IMG/VR virus record: IMGVR_UViG_3300024258_001044
Location: 1-64,000 of that record
Strand: one strand, 5' to 3'
From: a virus
DNA: 64,000 nucleotides
Both the position numbers and the translations under genes were made by a program. Under the pieces are notes generated by a model, which worked only from the letters and a program-made list of their open reading frames with translations, did not search any database and was not told the DNA's origin. Below are positions 40,093 through 49,253 of the stretch, piece by piece. Every line of letters starts with the position of its first letter. Position 1 is the stretch's first letter.

Positions 40093-40659
40093 TCACTTTC
40101 CGTATGGAATGTAAAGATCCATTATCTCCATGATCTTCTTGGAACCATCCGAAAATTTTACGACGACATAATTCCAGAAATCAATATCTTCGTATTCGAC
40201 ATATACCTTGACGATAGTGACGGGCACATCATCATCAAAAGTACATACATCATTCGTCAGATAATGAGAGCCGAAACTAACAAAGTAACCCTTGCCTATA
40301 TCCTCTTCAAGATCCTCTGGAGTAAAAACATCAAAGAGTTCTTCCTCTACTGGAATGAGAGTGAGCAGATAGTCTCTCGTCATTTCTGCTGTGCGTCGAG
40401 AGATCCAGGTGAACTTCTTTCGGCACTTTCTACCTTCCTGAGTAGAGACAGCAACTGCTTCGTCACCAAGGAAATAGATCACTTTACCGACAGCAGTGTC
40501 GGTACACAACCATTTGGTGTAGTTAGCCTCAGTCAAACGGACAGCATGATCCGCATCGATCCATTCATGGCTGCCAGTGAGATCCTCATAGAGTTCTCCG
40601 GCAGACCAAGACTTCTCACGCTTTGGCTTTACGAGTTCAATGATTTCCTTGAGATTCAT
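40093..40659 (-). CDS. Unknown 188-residue protein
   Basis: Soluble, acidic in the middle (EEELFDVFTPEDLEED), beta-rich at the C-terminus. Directly upstream of the P-loop kinase with a 1-base gap. Function unknown. Confidence 0.7.
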   Translation of the reverse strand: MNLKEIIELVKPKREKSWSAGELYEDLTGSHEWIDADHAVRLTEANYTKWLCTDTAVGKVIYFLGDEAVAVSTQEGRKCRKKFTWISRRTAEMTRDYLLTLIPVEEELFDVFTPEDLEEDIGKGYFVSFGSHYLTNDVCTFDDDVPVTIVKVYVEYEDIDFWNYVVVKFSDGSKKIMEIMDLYIPYGK

Positions 40660-40699
40660 TATTGTATCCTTTAGTTACATTACCCGAAGACGAATGGGT

Positions 40700-40936
40700 C
40701 TAAAATCCGAACAGTTTTAGCAACTGCTTTACAGAGTCATCGAGAGAAAACTTCTCATTCTTTTGACTCAATTCATTTTCGGGAATGCCAGTCTTACCAG
40801 CCATTGTATCGGCAGTTCCTCTGACATAATAATAGACAACCCCATTGTGAGAACCAGCAATGCTGTCGATCACAACAGGAACATCTGTGTCTTCGGTATG
40901 CCATGTTGCAGGTTTACCAATCTTTAGCTTAGGCAC
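40700..40936 (-). CDS. Unknown 78-residue protein
   Basis: Soluble. PKLKIGKPATWH at the start and a YYYVRG strand. It starts 2 bases after the previous gene's stop. Function unknown. Confidence 0.65.
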   Translation of the reverse strand: MPKLKIGKPATWHTEDTDVPVVIDSIAGSHNGVVYYYVRGTADTMAGKTGIPENELSQKNEKFSLDDSVKQLLKLFGF

Positions 40937-40938
40937 TG

Positions 40939-41181
40939 TCAGGTCCTAAGTCTTTCAATGACTACAAACGTTGTAGCAACGTTAGCATCATCGCCAACAT
41001 CGATCGTATGAAAGACATCAACAACTGTAGCGTCACGGAGAATGACCCTGTCACTATGTGCATGGAGATTTACAGTCTCCCCTTTCCTCGGAACAGGACC
41101 AGGAATATCAGAGTAGTAGCTCTTAACTGGAGACTTACCGCTCTCGTAAGTGATCAGGACAATGCAATAAGATCCACTCAT
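40939..41181 (-). CDS. Unknown 80-residue protein
   Basis: The ATG at 41181 overlaps the upstream stop (ATGA), which decides this start over one four codons earlier. A beta-type sequence. Function unknown. Confidence 0.65.
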   Translation of the reverse strand: MSGSYCIVLITYESGKSPVKSYYSDIPGPVPRKGETVNLHAHSDRVILRDATVVDVFHTIDVGDDANVATTFVVIERLRT

Positions 41182-41633
41182 CGCTCTGTCCATCGCTTAG
41201 TCCAACAGAATTCAGAACAGACTTCGTTGCCGCTCTTGGTAAGGAACTTCAACGCACCACAGTGACACTTAGCAGTAGGGTTCATGATCCTACCATAAGT
41301 ATCACGCATTCTATCATACATTCTCTGGACGATAGCGTCAATCTTGCCGGTCCTGTTGACTCTTGTATTCTTAACGAGGCCCAGCCAATTACCCTTAGAG
41401 TTCTTATGCACTCCGCAAATCCTAATCGCATCCCTACCAACAGAACGAACCTGATCACAGTCGATGGTCGTATAGACAACTACCTTTCGGTCAGTGCCAG
41501 GAACCATACGGTAAAAAGTCTTCTCGCCACTTGCCTGTGTGTCCTGAACAAAGCCACATTCGGTCAGCTTAAATACAAGAGCACTTGCAAGAGCACGCCT
41601 ATCAAGGTAGGACGCAGGATTATACGGAGTCAT
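41178..41633 (-). CDS. Unknown 151-residue protein with zinc-type cluster
   Basis: The ATG at 41633 (MTPYNPASYLD) lies just after the previous gene's stop; upstream codons overlap that gene in another frame. The C-terminus has CHCGALKF and CSEFCW, a probable zinc site. Function unknown. Confidence 0.65.
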   Translation of the reverse strand: MTPYNPASYLDRRALASALVFKLTECGFVQDTQASGEKTFYRMVPGTDRKVVVYTTIDCDQVRSVGRDAIRICGVHKNSKGNWLGLVKNTRVNRTGKIDAIVQRMYDRMRDTYGRIMNPTAKCHCGALKFLTKSGNEVCSEFCWTKRWTER

Positions 41634-41643
41634 TAGGGGAAGC

Positions 41644-41874
41644 CTACCGCTTAGGTTTGGGGCAGACGCAGACTGCGAAGCAGCACCTGCAAAAATCATA
41701 GTCATCGACACTATCGGAATCAGAAGAGTCTTCTTCCTCTTCTCCGTCTTGCATCTCGTAGTAATCAATTGGTTCTTCGTCATCGTCACAGTTGAAGTAA
41801 CGTTCAAACTCGGCAGCATCTTCTACTGAGTTTGAATAAAGATCGATGAACTTTCCGTCAGCGTCTTTGTTCAT
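41644..41874 (-). CDS. Acidic 76-residue protein with C-terminal Cys run
   Basis: The ATG at 41874 follows GGGGGTTCG. The middle is highly acidic (DGEEEEDSSDSDSVDDYD) and the end has CRCCFAVCVC, possibly a metal cluster. Function unknown. Confidence 0.65.
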   Translation of the reverse strand: MNKDADGKFIDLYSNSVEDAAEFERYFNCDDDEEPIDYYEMQDGEEEEDSSDSDSVDDYDFCRCCFAVCVCPKPKR

Positions 41875-42217
41875 CGAACCCCCTAATCTCCTTCTTAAGC
41901 GAAGCAAGCTTAGCCTCTGCGCGAGTAAGTCTCAGCAGAAGACGATATCCAATCTGGTGAGGCTTATCATCCCACCAGCCATTGCATCCTTCTCCGGCGA
42001 AATGCTCCCAAAGAGAATCGAGTACCTCATCCTCTAGGTCATTGCCAATGAGTTTATTGACAGATCCTTCTAGTCTGCCTTCTGCCCTTAGCGTGTCGAA
42101 GTATGCCTCAATGTTATGAGTCTCAGACTCTTCATCAAGAACTCCTTCTCTCATCCCCTGCTGTACTAGCTGCTCATACAGTGGAGCAAGTCTGTAGCAA
42201 TCAGTATGACGATTCAT
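41858..42217 (-). CDS. Unknown 119-residue helical protein
   Basis: The ATG at 42217 follows AGGAAGATTGAA. Mostly helical with charged faces; LLLRLTRAEAKLASLKKEI resembles a coiled coil. Function unknown. Confidence 0.65.
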   Translation of the reverse strand: MNRHTDCYRLAPLYEQLVQQGMREGVLDEESETHNIEAYFDTLRAEGRLEGSVNKLIGNDLEDEVLDSLWEHFAGEGCNGWWDDKPHQIGYRLLLRLTRAEAKLASLKKEIRGFDEQRR

Positions 42218-42218
42218 T

Positions 42219-42938
42219 TCAATCTTCCTCTTCGGCAATCAACGCATTAAGCCTGTCAACCTGAGTCAACAGTCTGTCTCTCTGCTTCGCAATGAAATTC
42301 GGATCAGCCTTGCCCTTCAGGAGTCTGCCAACACCAGCCCACTTCTCTGAATCATGATGCCGAGCAGCACTGATCAAAGAGCGGTTGTGCTTCATCGCGG
42401 CATCCCTATCCTTTCTTTTTCTAGAATAGTTCCGCATTCTATCATGCCAGAGATCATTGTCCTTCTTCGCCTGGGACACCAAAGAGCCCCACTCTGGATC
42501 CTCGTAGCTGGTATAAAACTCAACGAACTCAACCTCGTCAGAATAGACTGGGACCTCTGTATTGACAGTTACTTCGACATCGTCTTCCCCATCCCATTGA
42601 TATTCTTGGTAAGACTTCTTCTCTGTACCGATCTGAACACGCTTGGGTGAAACAGTGAACGAACGAGTGGGAACCTCGGAAAGAAGATCCATCATCTGCT
42701 GCACAGACATATCTGCTTTGATGATAGTCTTGGAGTAAATCGTCTTGCTCTGATAAGACGGAGACTTTCTTGGTTCATTGCCAGGATGCGGACACTCTGT
42801 CGGAACCTTCCGCAGAGGCACATACTCTCCAGGGAACATATCTCTGAGAGCCTTATAGATCATCGTTGGGGTAATCTTTTTTCCAGACATTTCAATCTCC
42901 AAGCTGTAGGTCTTTGGGGTAATCTTTTTTCCAGACAT
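42219..42938 (-). CDS. Unknown 239-residue protein with duplicated start region
   Basis: Two starts with identical sites (GGAGATTGAA) exist, at 42938 and 42890, because a 48-base unit spanning the gene junction is duplicated. Starting at 42938 adds one copy of the MSGKKITP leader. The rest is charged and helical with Tyr/Lys repeats near the middle. Function unknown. Confidence 0.65.
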   Translation of the reverse strand: MSGKKITPKTYSLEIEMSGKKITPTMIYKALRDMFPGEYVPLRKVPTECPHPGNEPRKSPSYQSKTIYSKTIIKADMSVQQMMDLLSEVPTRSFTVSPKRVQIGTEKKSYQEYQWDGEDDVEVTVNTEVPVYSDEVEFVEFYTSYEDPEWGSLVSQAKKDNDLWHDRMRNYSRKRKDRDAAMKHNRSLISAARHHDSEKWAGVGRLLKGKADPNFIAKQRDRLLTQVDRLNALIAEEED

Positions 42939-42967
42939 TTCAATCTCCAAGCTGTAGGTCTTTGGGG
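42866..42967 (-). repeat. 48-base tandem duplication at a gene junction
   Basis: The unit encodes the end of the upstream protein, the ribosome-binding site and the first eight codons of the next gene; the two copies (42866-42913, 42914-42961) look identical, and a short third fragment follows. The duplication is in frame (16 codons) and appears recent. Confidence 0.85.
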
Positions 42968-43293
42968 AACTTAAGCAACTTAGACAGTTGCTCATAATTT
43001 TCCAAGAACTGTTCTTTTTCCTCTTCGTTCATGAGTCCGAAAAACTCTCCGAGACAGATATCGGTAAATGCAGGATGTCTATACTGTACTCGTTCTCCCG
43101 GAATTCCAACGATAAAACAACTTGGATGATTTGCACTAGTTTGCCTGCTACGCATAAGAGACTTCGTGGTATAGACCCTACAGCTACCCCAATCAACATA
43201 GTAAAATGGCTCAATGAGTTCAAGCCCAGGAATTACATTTGGCTGATTGTCACATGGCTTTCGGTATACTCCAAGCGAACGAGTATCTGACAT
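42940..43293 (-). CDS. Unknown 117-residue protein
   Basis: The ATG at 43293 follows GGAGATTAAAA. Contains conserved-looking LIEPFYYVDWGSC and an acidic helix near the end. Function unknown. Confidence 0.65.
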   Translation of the reverse strand: MSDTRSLGVYRKPCDNQPNVIPGLELIEPFYYVDWGSCRVYTTKSLMRSRQTSANHPSCFIVGIPGERVQYRHPAFTDICLGEFFGLMNEEEKEQFLENYEQLSKLLKFPKDLQLGD

Positions 43294-43295
43294 TT

Positions 43296-44168
43296 TTAAT
43301 CTCCGTTTGAAATGATGGCCGCGAGTTCGGCGTAACGAGTCTCTGTGATTCCTAGAGCCTTCAGCCATCGACGGAAGTACGCATCAAGTGCATCGCTCCG
43401 GTCATGGGTATCTCTATGGTAAAGCTCGAAGTCTTTCCTGTTCTGTACCTTGTCAGCAATCAATGCTTCATTCACATCAGGATCTTCACTCAGTTTCGGA
43501 GTGCAAGGATCGTGAGAAGAAAGGTGAGCGTTAGCTACCGCTCTGTATTCCATAGCTCCAATGAGGACATCGGGAGAGACGTGGCTAAGGCCAGGGAAGT
43601 CATACGTTTTGTCACGGTAAACTTCCTGCAACAGACCATGAAGGGCATAGATCCTCATAGCCCTCTCTGACGCTCCGATTTCTTCCAAGACTCCTAGTCC
43701 TTCATCAACATGAAGCATGTAGGGTACACCTGTCCTCTTTGCAACTTTGTTTGCCCAGTAGAGATCGATCAGAGTGTACTCTGAGAAGATCGCCATCTTA
43801 CCTTGCTGCTCAGGATCTCCACTCATTCTGTGAGGATCAAGCATCAGATAGGAAATCCCCTTGTCATCGAGATAGTCATCAACATTACAAGCCCACACAG
43901 TCAGAACCCGGCGGGGAGAAAAGCTTGATAGCTCCTTCTGCGCCTCAGCGTAAAGCACCGGGTAAGCTCCTTGTCCGCGATTACTGCTCAGGACATAGAT
44001 GATGAGAAAATTCTCTCCATTGAGTTCAACTACCACCGCAACGTCACCACTCTCGAAAGTGTGATGATGAATGAGTCTCGCGCCAAAACGAAGAAACTCT
44101 TTGACTCTGTACTTCAGATACTGAGTAGCCTCATCAGAAGTGTCAGCGTGGTAATCGAACCTATTCAC
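43296..44168 (-). CDS. GNAT-like N-terminus with large helical C-terminus
   Basis: 290 residues. SSNRGQGAYPVLYAEAQKEL near 63-82 resembles a GNAT motif A. The C-terminal 170 residues are helical, with GLGVLEEIGASERAMRIYAL and a His-rich AMEYRAVANAHLSSHDPC segment that I have seen only in phage proteins of unknown role. It overlaps the zinc-ribbon gene by ATGA. Confidence 0.7.
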   Translation of the reverse strand: MNRFDYHADTSDEATQYLKYRVKEFLRFGARLIHHHTFESGDVAVVVELNGENFLIIYVLSSNRGQGAYPVLYAEAQKELSSFSPRRVLTVWACNVDDYLDDKGISYLMLDPHRMSGDPEQQGKMAIFSEYTLIDLYWANKVAKRTGVPYMLHVDEGLGVLEEIGASERAMRIYALHGLLQEVYRDKTYDFPGLSHVSPDVLIGAMEYRAVANAHLSSHDPCTPKLSEDPDVNEALIADKVQNRKDFELYHRDTHDRSDALDAYFRRWLKALGITETRYAELAAIISNGD

Positions 44169-44428
44169 CTGTCCCCCTCGAAATGATTATTACTTCCGGC
44201 CAATGAATGAATCATCGTCTCGGTAGTCCATTCCCATTCTGCATTTGTCCAAGGAATAAACTTTCGCTTCTTCCTTCCAATACCTTTACTCCACTTGCCA
44301 ACAGAACCACAGTTTGTGCAGACGAGTTCCGGTTCCCTAGGAAGAGTGCGGAAATTTTCCCATCTCTGTTTGAAACCGTCACCACAATGGCGACAATGGG
44401 CTGCCTTAATCCACAAAGTTGCGCTCAT
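44165..44428 (-). CDS. Zinc-ribbon protein, 87 residues
   Basis: HCRHCGDGF (near 12) and CTNCGSVGK (near 38) form a complete zinc ribbon; the rest is basic and aromatic. Its start overlaps the upstream gene's stop by ATGA. Probably nucleic-acid- or protein-binding. Confidence 0.72.
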   Translation of the reverse strand: MSATLWIKAAHCRHCGDGFKQRWENFRTLPREPELVCTNCGSVGKWSKGIGRKKRKFIPWTNAEWEWTTETMIHSLAGSNNHFEGDR

Positions 44429-44769
44429 TGAATATCCTTTAGAGCGATCCAGTCATTGACAAACTCCCTTGCCTCTCTAACAGTATCAAAGAGCTTGAAG
44501 TGCCTTTTGGGAATGGTGGTGTCGAGATAAACGCCACAGTAGTTCTTGCCATCTTCTTTGCAAGTGTATACCTCACCGTAGAAAACGGAGTTTAGGCACC
44601 AAGTTGCTCTTGCGAATCGTTCGATTGAGTTATGCTTATCGGCATACTCTCTTTCGAAGAGTTCCTTATCATATCTGAACTCCCAGACTCCATCATCCGA
44701 AGGATCACGGTCTGGAACAACTAGAGTCCAATCAGACGGCGGAGAGATTCTATTGAGAGGACTACTCAT
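44425..44769 (-). CDS. Unknown 114-residue protein
   Basis: The ATG at 44769 follows GGAAGGACTA and overlaps the helicase stop (TAATG). The protein is mixed alpha/beta. Function unknown. Confidence 0.65.
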   Translation of the reverse strand: MSSPLNRISPPSDWTLVVPDRDPSDDGVWEFRYDKELFEREYADKHNSIERFARATWCLNSVFYGEVYTCKEDGKNYCGVYLDTTIPKRHFKLFDTVREAREFVNDWIALKDIQ

Positions 44770-46427
44770 TAGTCCTTCCAACACTCAGAAGACATGAACG
44801 CAAGGTAATGCTTGGCGCGAGTGAAAGCAACATACTGGAGGTTAATCTCCTGCTGACGCTGCCATTCCAGCCGAGCGTAACGCGAAGGCATCAAGTGAGA
44901 ATCAAGGATGAAGACCCTATCCCACTCATGCCCCTTGGAGCGATGAACAGTGCCCAACTGGACACCGACATTGTCATCATCAGAGAACAGAGAGTGAATG
45001 CTCTTGCAGAGACCACTGATAGTGAAGTCGGAACGATCGAGATTGTCCAAGAAAATCTTGATACATTCGACCTTGTCATTGATCATTCCAATCGCAGTCT
45101 CACTGCCCTCTTCCTGTGCCAGTCGAGCAGTCTGCTTGTCAGACCAGTCCTGCAAGTCACCACCAAGAGTATTGATGGACTCAGACTTAAGATCCTTGAT
45201 CAGCTTGACCAGACCAGCACCAATCTCTCGACCCATCACCTTTGCAGGGACACGACGACCAATCAGACCGTATGCGAACCGAATGAGAGGTGCAGTGTTA
45301 CGACACAGGATCGCATCACCAGTCTTGAAGGTTTCTGCGTCATAGTCAGGCAGACTCTCAACCTTACCCTCTCCATTGCCTTCGTAGTATTCAATCTCGG
45401 GAACAATCTCCTGAGCCTTTTCTACAATCGCTCTGTCACAACGGTAACAGATGGAGAGAGGGAGAACCTTGCACTTGAACCAGCGAATCAGCTTGTCAAT
45501 AGCCTGACTGTCTGCACCACGGAAACCGTAGATTGCCTGATTGGGATCACCAACTGCAATCAGACGGCCATTCTTGCGAAGAAGACGCTTCAACATTGCA
45601 AGCTGAATCAGGTTTGTGTCCTGTGCCTCATCGACAAACACAAGATGATTTCGAAAGAAGTAACAGCCTTCCAGAACGGGGAGATACAACATGTCATCGA
45701 AATCAATGACAGTACGCATCTTGTTGTTTTGCTCAAGCGCCTGCCGACAGATGCTGATCAGTCGAGACTTCCGGTCAGTACCACCATCAGAATCCGAACC
45801 AATATTAACGCAGTGATGGGACAACAGATATGACCAAGCATCCTCAGTGTCCTCACGAAGCCAAGTACCGATACCAGCATTCTTCGCCAGTCCGATCAGC
45901 TTACAAGCAACTCCACTGAAGGAACGATACTCCTTCTCTTCCAAGAGATCCTTAAGGATACCGCGAACCTTTCCTGCCTTCACTTCGAGACGAGACTTGA
46001 CATGACGCCCCCAAGTGAGCATTCCAATCGAGTGGAAAGTACCACACTTGATCCAGTCAGGCATTCTGCTACCAAGCTCGGCAGCAATACCCTTGTTGAA
46101 AGCAAGCATCAGAACGAACTGACGCTGACCGGAAACACTCTGATTGAGATTCTTTCCAATCATTTCAACAGTAGAAGTCTTGCCAGCACCAGCCTTTGCA
46201 TCAACAATGCAAGAACCAGTCTCTTCCTTCAAGAAGTTATACACTCCCATCTGGTAGACAGACGGGGTGTAAGAGCAACTCAGAGTCTCCTTGACAATGG
46301 AGCTGCCAGAAGATGCAAACGTAGGAGTGCGACGAGCACGAGGCTTGCGACCAGTGCTACGCTTACTAACAGCCCTCTTTCTCGGCTTCTTAGCGGGCGG
46401 CGTTCCGAGACTGAAAAGTTCTTCCAT
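44769..46427 (-). CDS. UvrD/Rep-family SF1 DNA helicase
   Basis: 552 residues. Walker A AKAGAGKTST near 78-87, motif II FVDEAQDTN near 255, GDPNQAIYGFRGAD, and LQYVAFTRAKHYLAF at the end (motif VI). The order and size fit UvrD-like 3'-5' helicases. The basic Arg/Lys-rich N-terminal 45 residues may bind DNA. A role in phage recombination or repair is likely. Confidence 0.9.
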   Translation of the reverse strand: MEELFSLGTPPAKKPRKRAVSKRSTGRKPRARRTPTFASSGSSIVKETLSCSYTPSVYQMGVYNFLKEETGSCIVDAKAGAGKTSTVEMIGKNLNQSVSGQRQFVLMLAFNKGIAAELGSRMPDWIKCGTFHSIGMLTWGRHVKSRLEVKAGKVRGILKDLLEEKEYRSFSGVACKLIGLAKNAGIGTWLREDTEDAWSYLLSHHCVNIGSDSDGGTDRKSRLISICRQALEQNNKMRTVIDFDDMLYLPVLEGCYFFRNHLVFVDEAQDTNLIQLAMLKRLLRKNGRLIAVGDPNQAIYGFRGADSQAIDKLIRWFKCKVLPLSICYRCDRAIVEKAQEIVPEIEYYEGNGEGKVESLPDYDAETFKTGDAILCRNTAPLIRFAYGLIGRRVPAKVMGREIGAGLVKLIKDLKSESINTLGGDLQDWSDKQTARLAQEEGSETAIGMINDKVECIKIFLDNLDRSDFTISGLCKSIHSLFSDDDNVGVQLGTVHRSKGHEWDRVFILDSHLMPSRYARLEWQRQQEINLQYVAFTRAKHYLAFMSSECWKD

Positions 46428-46435
46428 TGTGCTGC

Positions 46436-47053
46436 CTAGCTGCGGGAGAGAGAGAAGAGAGTGTTTGGGTCACTCTTGATTGGGACAGTGCGGAAAGTCA
46501 CCTTACCACCACAAGATACGTGAGTGTAAAGATGAATCTTCTTCGCGCTCGGCTTACGCTTCCTGCTGCCAATGACACACTCGCAGCTAGTGCAATAGAT
46601 CTCAACCTTATTGCGGCGAATGTTCCTAAGGTTGCTGACATCGTATGCGTGATAGGTGTGGTTCTTACGCCAACCAACCAGACGATGCATCAGATTCTGA
46701 AACTCAGGGCCATGACCACTGATACCGTGTCGCAGAACGAGATAGGCATGAGCCATTTCATGAGTGAGAGTATTCTCAATCTCGGCGAGATTCCAGCCAT
46801 TCTCTCGGAACAGCTTAATGCTCAGCCGAATGAATTCGATAGTGTAAGTGCTACCTCGCCGAATCCACCTGCAAGTCCCGGCAGTAACACGAAGACTGTT
46901 GCACCACTTGACATCGAAAGTGTCAGGAAGATAGCCGCCGAACTTCTCAGTATTGATGCGGTTAAACATCGCTCGGATATCGGGAGTCGCAGGACCAGTA
47001 ACAGGCTTCGCTGTTGGCTCAGGCTTTACCGAAAGATCGATCAAGATTTCCAT
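46436..47053 (-). CDS. SprT-like zinc metalloprotease
   Basis: 205 residues. LTHEMAHAYL (HExxH, near 116-125) is followed by HGPEFQNLMHR, the SprT pattern with the third His ligand, and a C-terminal zinc-ribbon-like segment (CTSCECV ... HVSCGG). SprT/Spartan proteins clip proteins cross-linked to DNA. It follows promoter copy 9 by about 60 bases. Confidence 0.85.
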   Translation of the reverse strand: MEILIDLSVKPEPTAKPVTGPATPDIRAMFNRINTEKFGGYLPDTFDVKWCNSLRVTAGTCRWIRRGSTYTIEFIRLSIKLFRENGWNLAEIENTLTHEMAHAYLVLRHGISGHGPEFQNLMHRLVGWRKNHTYHAYDVSNLRNIRRNKVEIYCTSCECVIGSRKRKPSAKKIHLYTHVSCGGKVTFRTVPIKSDPNTLFSLSRS

Positions 47054-47114
47054 GGTATCAGCCTTTAGATATAGGGGTGGCAGTCGAGCCCTTTACAAGC
47101 TCGTCCTCTACTAC

Positions 47115-47144
47115 CCTATAACGTCCTGGGAGTTTTCTATAAAA
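47115..47144 (-). promoter_or_regulatory. Phage promoter copy 9
   Basis: On the minus strand it reads TTTTATAGAAAACTCC, CAGGACGTTATAG. It lies 60 bases upstream of the SprT-like gene. Confidence 0.68.
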
Positions 47145-47168
47145 GAATGCTACCAAACAGGATTACTA

Positions 47169-47795
47169 TTAGAAGTAACACCCGAACCGATGCTTCATGA
47201 AGGAGATGTTAAACCCATTGGCAAATACATTATGTATTTTGGAATCTTCAATCAAACAGATTCCCCACTCTACATCCGGAGCCTCAGCTCCATTTTTATG
47301 TCCAATCTCGGCCTCATATATTGCAGGGTATTCCGCAGCAATTACTTCATACATTTCTTTGATAGTATTTCCACTATCAACGAAGTCATCAACGATTACA
47401 AACACCTCGGTTTGAGAAGCAGGCCACGGCGTACCATACTCTACCTTCGTCCCATGACTATCCTCAAACTCCTTCCTTACATAGAATGCACCAATCTCTA
47501 CTCCCTTTCTTGAAGCCTCAGCAAGTATTGCTCCTGCAATGGTTGAACCAGAGAGACCTCGAAAAACAATAGAGACTTTCCTACCCTTTGAGACAAGAGC
47601 CTCATTGATTTCCGCAACAGCTTTTTGAGCTGCATAATTCAATAGACCTGAATCCAATGCGAATGCGGAATGATGAGAATATGAGCCTAGGACTCGGACC
47701 CTATCTGGCTTTCTCAATGGATTTTCTTCTTCGGCCGGAGCACCTGTTATAAACTTTTGCACCGACGATGTAATTGACTCTAGCACTTGAAGCAT
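47169..47795 (-). CDS. Phosphoribosyltransferase-fold protein
   Basis: The ATG at 47795 (MLQVLESIT) follows GGAAGATCGTTA; an earlier in-frame ATG has no site. 208 residues with VFVIVDDFVDSGNTIKEM, the PRPP-binding VDDxxDSGxT motif, and FRGLSGSTIAG upstream. Salvage of a base or a regulatory role is possible. It overlaps the rhomboid gene by 95 bases. Confidence 0.8.
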   Translation of the reverse strand: MLQVLESITSSVQKFITGAPAEEENPLRKPDRVRVLGSYSHHSAFALDSGLLNYAAQKAVAEINEALVSKGRKVSIVFRGLSGSTIAGAILAEASRKGVEIGAFYVRKEFEDSHGTKVEYGTPWPASQTEVFVIVDDFVDSGNTIKEMYEVIAAEYPAIYEAEIGHKNGAEAPDVEWGICLIEDSKIHNVFANGFNISFMKHRFGCYF

Positions 47796-48408
47796 TAACG
47801 ATCTTCCTTTTCGAAAACAATGGCAGAGAAAGAGTTGCACTTTCTCTATTGTGAATCAGATATACTGTGAAGAATAGACCAATGATCAAACCGCCAAGGT
47901 GCATCTGCCAAGAGATCATATCATCGGCAGGAAAAAGCCCCCCCACTCCGAGCAATGTTGTAAGGAATAGGCAGTAGTACAAACCTGTTTCAATCTTAGA
48001 GAGCAGCTTGCTCTTTAGGTATCGGAACGTAAAGAGCAAAGCTACCACCATGTAAGCCCAAATCAATCCGCTTGAACCAATGTGAATCGCTTCTCCAAAC
48101 TCCCTAACGTCAAGTTGCCACGCAATGAATCCAGTACCAAAGATGCCAGATAGTGTTAGCATCACATATTGCGCGACGGATAGATATCTTGTGAGGAATA
48201 CATAGCACATAGCAAGCATGAACATGTTCGAAAGGTAATGACCCCACGAAGCATGACTAACTACGGCAAAGACCGATCCCATAAAAGCAAACCAAGGTTC
48301 AGAACCAGACACTACACCTAACACCATACTCCCGTCGAAAACATAATAGTTCATTAGCCAAGTCGTTGTGATGACTAGACACAGAATCATGTATAGGAGC
48401 CGATTCAT
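47701..48408 (-). CDS. Rhomboid intramembrane serine protease
   Basis: I prefer the ATG at 48408 (GGAAGCTACCTG upstream). 235 residues with six membrane segments; GHYLSNMF (His, Asn), HIGSSGLIWAY (catalytic Ser) and MHLGGLIIG (catalytic His) form the rhomboid active site. It cuts membrane proteins within the bilayer. The C-terminal 40 residues are soluble and basic. Confidence 0.88.
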   Translation of the reverse strand: MNRLLYMILCLVITTTWLMNYYVFDGSMVLGVVSGSEPWFAFMGSVFAVVSHASWGHYLSNMFMLAMCYVFLTRYLSVAQYVMLTLSGIFGTGFIAWQLDVREFGEAIHIGSSGLIWAYMVVALLFTFRYLKSKLLSKIETGLYYCLFLTTLLGVGGLFPADDMISWQMHLGGLIIGLFFTVYLIHNRESATLSLPLFSKRKIVNASSARVNYIVGAKVYNRCSGRRRKSIEKAR

Positions 48409-48559
48409 CAGGTAGCTTCCATTGGAATAGATCACTTGTTCTCCTATTGAGGTATGCTTACCATGGTACTGACAACACACAGGGCGCGAGGCAATTTTCT
48501 TATCAAGATAATTAGACCAGTCAGTCTTCCTATCTGCGACAATCTGTGAGTCATACTCG

Positions 48560-48581
48560 GAGCAGCCCTTCGGGACTGCTC
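48560..48581 (-). terminator. GC-rich hairpin after the rhomboid unit
   Basis: GAGCAG and CTGCTC pair around CCCTTCGGGA, with one internal mismatch or wobble. It lies in the 250-base gap 48409-48655; no promoter copy seen there. Possible terminator. Confidence 0.4.
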
Positions 48582-48655
48582 AGAAGATACCGCCTCACAG
48601 AGAGGACAGGGGATGCCTTTCGAGCCTTAGCATACCTCTTCTTATAATCTGTAGC

Positions 48656-49252
48656 CTAAAGGCTATTGCTCCGCTCGTAGTAAGCAGGAAGGAAATACTG
48701 CTTAGCCTTAGCAAACGCCGCAGACATTGCATCACTGCGACCAACAGACTGTACCTGATTGAGAATGTCCTTCTCCCTTACCCACTTACGAATGCCTTCC
48801 TCGTTTTCGATAAAGAAGAACAGGTCACCAAGAGACTCAAATGTCTCCTTGACCACATGAGAACCCAGGTCATACTTCGACGGCTCCGTTTCTGCTGTGC
48901 ATTTCTCAGACATCAGTTCGTTCGAGAGATCCATAACGTTAGTATAAAGCTCTCTGGGGTAACGGACGGTCTTATGATCCATCTTGAGGATCTTAGGAGG
49001 AGTAGATTCCTTGACCAACTTATTCCGTCTGGATCTAATCGGGACATGGTCCGGTCTGTTGATACCGTAGTAAACGTCAGTATCTACTTTTCCAACATAC
49101 TCAACATCATCCCAATTCGTACCAGAATTTTCGGAGCTATCTGTGATAAAGCAAATCTTAACGCACTTTCCATCGGGCGTTCCGTACCAAACGGGCGTTA
49201 GATATCTGCGGGTGTTGGACTTTTTAGAATACCAAGCATGTCTAATCGGCAT
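48656..49252 (-). CDS. Unknown 198-residue protein
   Basis: The ATG at 49252 (MPIRHAWYSKKSN) follows TTGGAAAGTAAA. Basic N-terminal half, mixed fold, ending with a YYERSNSL tail. Function unknown. Confidence 0.7.
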   Translation of the reverse strand: MPIRHAWYSKKSNTRRYLTPVWYGTPDGKCVKICFITDSSENSGTNWDDVEYVGKVDTDVYYGINRPDHVPIRSRRNKLVKESTPPKILKMDHKTVRYPRELYTNVMDLSNELMSEKCTAETEPSKYDLGSHVVKETFESLGDLFFFIENEEGIRKWVREKDILNQVQSVGRSDAMSAAFAKAKQYFLPAYYERSNSL

Positions 49253-49253
49253 T

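Noticed and set aside
44808-45833. 341-codon open frame on the plus strand
   Set aside because: It lies wholly antisense to the SF1 helicase, which has all family motifs; the plus frame has no recognisable domain.
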